Assembly (NCBI GenBank): GCA_030633365.1
Contig: DAOVSY010000102.1
Span: forward strand, 1-8,973
Origin: Spirochaetaceae bacterium
Lineage (GTDB): Bacteria > Spirochaetota > Spirochaetia > B11-G9
Reading direction: 5' to 3'
Length of the DNA stretch: 8,973 nt
Shown here: positions 7,301 through 8,973 of the stretch, in pieces
Layout: each line of letters begins with the position of its first letter
Numbering within the stretch: the stretch's first letter is position 1
The notes under the pieces: model-generated
The model's input: the letters and a program-made list of their open reading frames with translations, nothing else
Database searches by the model: none
Told to the model about the DNA's origin: nothing
Position numbers and translations under genes: made by a program

Positions 7301-8638
7301 GATAAAAAAATTAAAGTAAGAAATAATCCAAGAATAAAATTGCTTCTGTCCAATATGGGAGATCTATCGGCCCAGATGATGGCATCTTCAATTCAAGCTA
7401 TAGGCTATAAAGCAGAAGCTCTGCCTATGGCAGACAGGGAAACTCTACATATTGCCCGTAGTCATGCTTCCGGAAAAGAATGTGTTCCATCTCACCTGGT
7501 ACTTGGTAGTGCCCTTAAATATTTTTCATCAGAAAAATACAGAAAAGATGAGATTTACCTGCTTTTTGTTCCTATAACAACCGGCCCATGCAGAACAGGA
7601 CAATACTTTGTATTTTATGAAAATCTTTTTAGGGATCTTGGACTTGAGAATGTTGTAGTTTTTACTCTTAGTGCAGATAACTCCTATACAGAACTTGGGC
7701 CAGGGTTTTCAAAAACTCTATGGCGAAGTGCAGTTATTGCAGATTATATGAAAGATATTCAAAATTCCTTACGAGCTTGCGCTATTGATCCTGATGCAGC
7801 ATTAAAAGAATATAAAGTCTTATGGCAGGAGCTTCTGGGAGAAGCTGAAACAGGTTTTAAAAATGCAGGACCAGTATTAAAAAGAATTGCAAAAGGGATT
7901 AGCAAAATTCCATTAAAACAAAAAATGACAGACTCTCCTAAAATTCTCATTGTCGGTGAAATTTATGTAAGAAGAGATGACTTTGCAGTTGATGATCTAG
8001 TAGACCTGTTTAGTAAAAAAGGGATAATTGCAAAGGTTTCCGGAATTGGTGAATGGATCCATTACCTTGATTTTGTCAGAAAATATGATCTTACTAAACG
8101 TCTAAAACTATTACCCTGGTGGAAGCGTCTGTTCTCCAAAGAAAGAAGACAGCTGATTATTCTTAAAATTGAAAAAGCCTGGAAACATAATGTAGAAAAA
8201 ATGGTAAAGGATTCTTTAAAAGAGGCAAATCTTATTCCAGAAACACCACATAATATGGATATTATTATGAACAACACTTCTAAACACTTTGTTAATCATG
8301 AACTTAACTCAGAGATTGCAGTATCCACTGGAGTTGCAGCAACAGCAATGGAACATGGGTATTCCGGTATAGTCAATATAGCACCTTTTGCCTGTCTTAT
8401 AGGTCGTGTTATCGAAGGTCTATATACACCATGGGCAAGAGATAGAAACTATCCGATTATTTCTGTTGAAATTGACGGGAATCAGTTACCTCCAAACCTA
8501 ATAAGTAAACTGAATATTTTTATGGTTAATGTATTAAGGTTTAGGGATAATCCAAATATTACAGATTTAATTGAAGATCTGGATTCAGAACCTTTAACTA
8601 AACAGAATAAGGTAAAAGAGGAAGTTTCACAGAGATAA
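4316..8638 (+). CDS. Large acyl-CoA dehydratase activase-related protein (two BadF/BadG/HgdC-type ATPase domains fused to DUF2229/HgdB-like half)
   Basis: This is a 1440-residue cytosolic protein; GAGG at 4307-4310 lies 5 nt before the ATG. ASKHA ATPase domain 1 (about 1-250) has GINIGSSSLK (5-14), GGED (94-97), CASGTGEF with Cys118, ARCSVFMKSD with Cys156, and TGGTTKN (207-213). Domain 2 (about 297-560) has GIDGGSTTTK (300-309), GGQDAKY (405-411), CSAGTGSF with Cys428, EHCSAFINSD with Cys469, and QGGVAKN (519-525). In HgdC-type activases such cysteine pairs hold one [4Fe-4S] cluster between two subunits, and ATP hydrolysis drives low-potential electron transfer. A cysteine motif follows (590, 593, 597, 615). 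The remaining half is DUF2229/HgdB-like: VGIPRAFSVHTMYPLY (661-676), SSYCFPAE (703-710), NFCPITQGLP (745-754), SCAPDSF (914-920), GKECVPSH (1053-1060), GPCRTGQY (1090-1097). The fused architecture is typical of this family in anaerobes, where substrate and reaction are largely unestablished. No dehydratase partner is nearby. The family call is firm; the function is not. Confidence 0.9.
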   Translation: MQSLGINIGSSSLKIVLLEDKKVKWSEVVLHEGNFYAATEEILNSHKLPADLKSLVTGTEGRFLFNISNVIEPLCIESALNQLNKNVDAVVTMGGEDLIVYTVDSENKIINNFSGSKCASGTGEFFKQQLGRMDMTLEDVEFVPDSSTVHPLSARCSVFMKSDCTHKLNKNEASKEDIVVSLSDVMATKVIDFLNRAKINKGKVLLTGGTTKNRHIVRFIKEKAPDIEFIIPKEAPYFEAFGAAFLAADSGSILPPVSDLMKANKIRFESYDDLKKVTDMVTYFEASLGKVVEGHEYILGIDGGSTTTKVCLIDMETDEVVASHYGRTHGDPILSLKNCLVEVKKKIKEDIGEGEINISLASTTGSSREILGVFIESPGVYNEIIAHAVGTTFFDPEVDTIFEIGGQDAKYVLLKNKVPIDYAMNEACSAGTGSFLEESAHGDLNIQHAFEIADIALSTETALKFGEHCSAFINSDIRKAIQQGASRESITGGIVTSIVSNYLNRVVGNRTLGKKIFLQGGVAKNKAVPLAFALLLDKEILVPPSPELMGAFGVGLLAKEKLNDGLLDKSSFNLDALIEQEIVYEKVFTCKSCENFCPIQILNVNKNKYMFGGRCSKYTNTKSKPDPSVEVFDYVQKRSDLLFIECAPKEEELTLKYDYTVGIPRAFSVHTMYPLYTWFFHSLGIKTVLSDKIAHEGVARVESSYCFPAEIAHGAVQDIWDKGCDYIFVPHFRDMESYENDVHANFCPITQGLPYYIKKAFPDIPEDRFLALIVSFKFGKAKAMEFFVTMGEQMGIPAAEVEYAFNIAFDKQNEYFRKAAEMGKKALADAKKAERPVIALLGRPYNAFTKEANMGIPRKFTSRGYSVIPYDILPFEGNEIFENMYWYYGQQDMKAATLLKDEPNIYVTWITNFSCAPDSFMLHYVKWIMGLKPFLILEFDSHSADAGIDTRVEAFLDIIEGYKSKKDELEEKRYDNGLKFINNGDDEIHIYDSVNDKKIKVRNNPRIKLLLSNMGDLSAQMMASSIQAIGYKAEALPMADRETLHIARSHASGKECVPSHLVLGSALKYFSSEKYRKDEIYLLFVPITTGPCRTGQYFVFYENLFRDLGLENVVVFTLSADNSYTELGPGFSKTLWRSAVIADYMKDIQNSLRACAIDPDAALKEYKVLWQELLGEAETGFKNAGPVLKRIAKGISKIPLKQKMTDSPKILIVGEIYVRRDDFAVDDLVDLFSKKGIIAKVSGIGEWIHYLDFVRKYDLTKRLKLLPWWKRLFSKERRQLIILKIEKAWKHNVEKMVKDSLKEANLIPETPHNMDIIMNNTSKHFVNHELNSEIAVSTGVAATAMEHGYSGIVNIAPFACLIGRVIEGLYTPWARDRNYPIISVEIDGNQLPPNLISKLNIFMVNVLRFRDNPNITDLIEDLDSEPLTKQNKVKEEVSQR

Positions 8639-8639
8639 G

Positions 8640-8717
8640 CCCTTCGACAGGTGGTACAGTGAGCTTGTCGAACTGCTCAGGGACCACCCTTCGGCGTGCT
8701 TTAGGTTCGAGGTTCGA
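8640..8717. repeat. GC-richer interspersed-repeat-like element behind the activase gene
   Basis: The element begins 2 nt after the stop codon. TTCGACA (8643-8649) can pair with TGTCGAA (8666-8672). Alternatively GGTGGT (8650-8655) plus TGAGC (8660-8664) pairs with GCTCA (8675-8679) plus ACCACC (8683-8688), so two mutually exclusive hairpins are possible. CCCTTCG occurs twice (8640-8646, 8687-8693), and TTCGAGGTTCGAA follows at 8706-8717 or so. The wording, with CCCTTCGACAGG, GAGCTTGTCGAA and GCTCAGGGACC, resembles short repeats seen between genes in many environmental bacteria (recollection, not searched). No coding potential is seen. Confidence 0.6.
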
Positions 8718-8779
8718 AGAGGTTTAAACATTAAGGGGGAATACTATAAAAACGTAGATCTGTGTTTCCTGCGTTATTC

Positions 8780-8973
8780 TTAAATAATATATGGGATTTT
8801 GAGATTAACACTTTTGTAAACTACAAAAGTTTCAAAATCTTTTATTCGGGAAACCTGGGAAATTTCATCATTCAGAAACTCGGACAAACCAAACCCCTGT
8901 TCTTCACTTAAAAGTACATGTAAAAAACAATCATATCTTCCATTGGTGATACTTGTGGATACAACTCCTTTTA
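8780..8973 (-). CDS. Probable Lrp/AsnC-family regulator, C-terminal part (5' end outside window)
   Basis: A minus-strand frame of 63 codons ends with TAA at 8782-8780 and stays open to the right edge, so the start is missing. The visible piece contains VVSTSITNGRYDCFLHVLLS followed by LSEFLNDEISQVSRIKDFETFVVYKSV. This has the shape of the C-terminal ligand-sensing and oligomerisation (RAM) domain of Lrp/AsnC regulators: a strand ending in GxYD, a strand, a helix of the LxxFLxxxI type, then a TxxVV strand. The DNA-binding helix-turn-helix would lie outside the window. Members bind amino acids or other small molecules and control metabolic genes. It converges on the activase gene, and its last 17 or so codons also carry the terminator-like hairpin. 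The assignment rests on a short fragment; another ferredoxin-like-fold domain is possible. Confidence 0.55.
   Translation of the reverse strand, partial: KGVVSTSITNGRYDCFLHVLLSEEQGFGLSEFLNDEISQVSRIKDFETFVVYKSVNLKIPYII
8795..8846 (+). terminator. Hairpin with T-run, probable terminator of the activase gene
   Basis: ACTTTTGTA (8810-8818) pairs perfectly with TACAAAAGT (8822-8830) around a 3-nt loop. An outer stem GATTTTGA (8795-8802) pairs with TCAAAATC (8832-8839), with a small bulge, and TTTTATT follows. Only the plus-strand orientation has the T-run. It lies 157 nt after the activase stop codon and inside the coding end of the convergent regulator gene. Confidence 0.5.

Noticed and set aside
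4607..8277. Numerous short minus-strand frames opposite the large activase gene
   Set aside because: All are fully covered by the activase gene, whose motifs are continuous from end to end; none shows a ribosome site or recognisable domain.
8640..8717. CRISPR-like repeats or a small RNA gene
   Set aside because: There is no regular repeat-spacer spacing, and no promoter is evident; a single interspersed repeat explains it better.
8752..8782. Stretch around GATCTGTGTTTCCTGCGTTATTCTT as another interspersed repeat
   Set aside because: It vaguely recalls repeats between genes in other genomes, but only one copy is present here and no inverted arms are seen, so it cannot be supported.

Overview
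The window is visibly AT-rich bacterial chromosome. It looks like an anaerobe, because half of it is one gene for a 1440-residue protein of the 2-hydroxyacyl-CoA dehydratase activase type, a family of oxygen-sensitive iron-sulfur proteins. The gene mix would fit a low-GC spirochaete, a clostridium or a relative. The sequence alone does not fix the phylum, and there is no rRNA, tRNA, phage or transposase gene.

Layout. (1) Positions 1-711, minus strand: N-terminal 237 residues of a family-4-like glycosyltransferase that runs off the left edge. (2) Positions 811-2178, minus strand: a tight three-gene unit of Phd/YefM antitoxin, PIN-domain (VapC-like) toxin overlapping it by 13 nt, and, 4 nt later, a lipoprotein with an AhpD/carboxymuconolactone-decarboxylase fold whose CxxC active site reads SPFA. 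(3) Positions 2294-4168, plus strand, divergent from the toxin unit: an ABC-F ATPase of the Uup type whose reading frame contains two GC-richer palindromic insertions, one a perfect 32-bp inverted repeat. (4) Positions 4316-8638, plus strand: the large activase protein (two ASKHA ATPase domains, a four-cysteine motif, a DUF2229/HgdB-like half). It is preceded by an inverted repeat whose core exactly matches the 7-1-7 Fur box. (5) Positions 8639-8779: an interspersed-repeat-like GC-richer element directly behind the stop codon. (6) Positions 8780-8973, minus strand: the C-terminal 63 residues of a probable Lrp/AsnC-family regulator, converging on the large gene. A strong hairpin with a short T-run lies inside its coding end and probably terminates the large gene.

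How the parts fit. The toxin-antitoxin unit and lipoprotein read as one operon. uup and the activase gene point the same way but are separated by 147 nt that hold the Fur-box-like site, so the activase gene probably has its own iron-responsive promoter. No dehydratase subunit, CoA-transferase or acyl-CoA dehydrogenase gene lies nearby, so the partner and substrate of the large protein cannot be read from context.

Most promising items: the putative iron control of the activase-type protein, the cysteine-less AhpD-like lipoprotein in a toxin-antitoxin operon, and the protein-coding palindromes in uup. None of these proves a new system.
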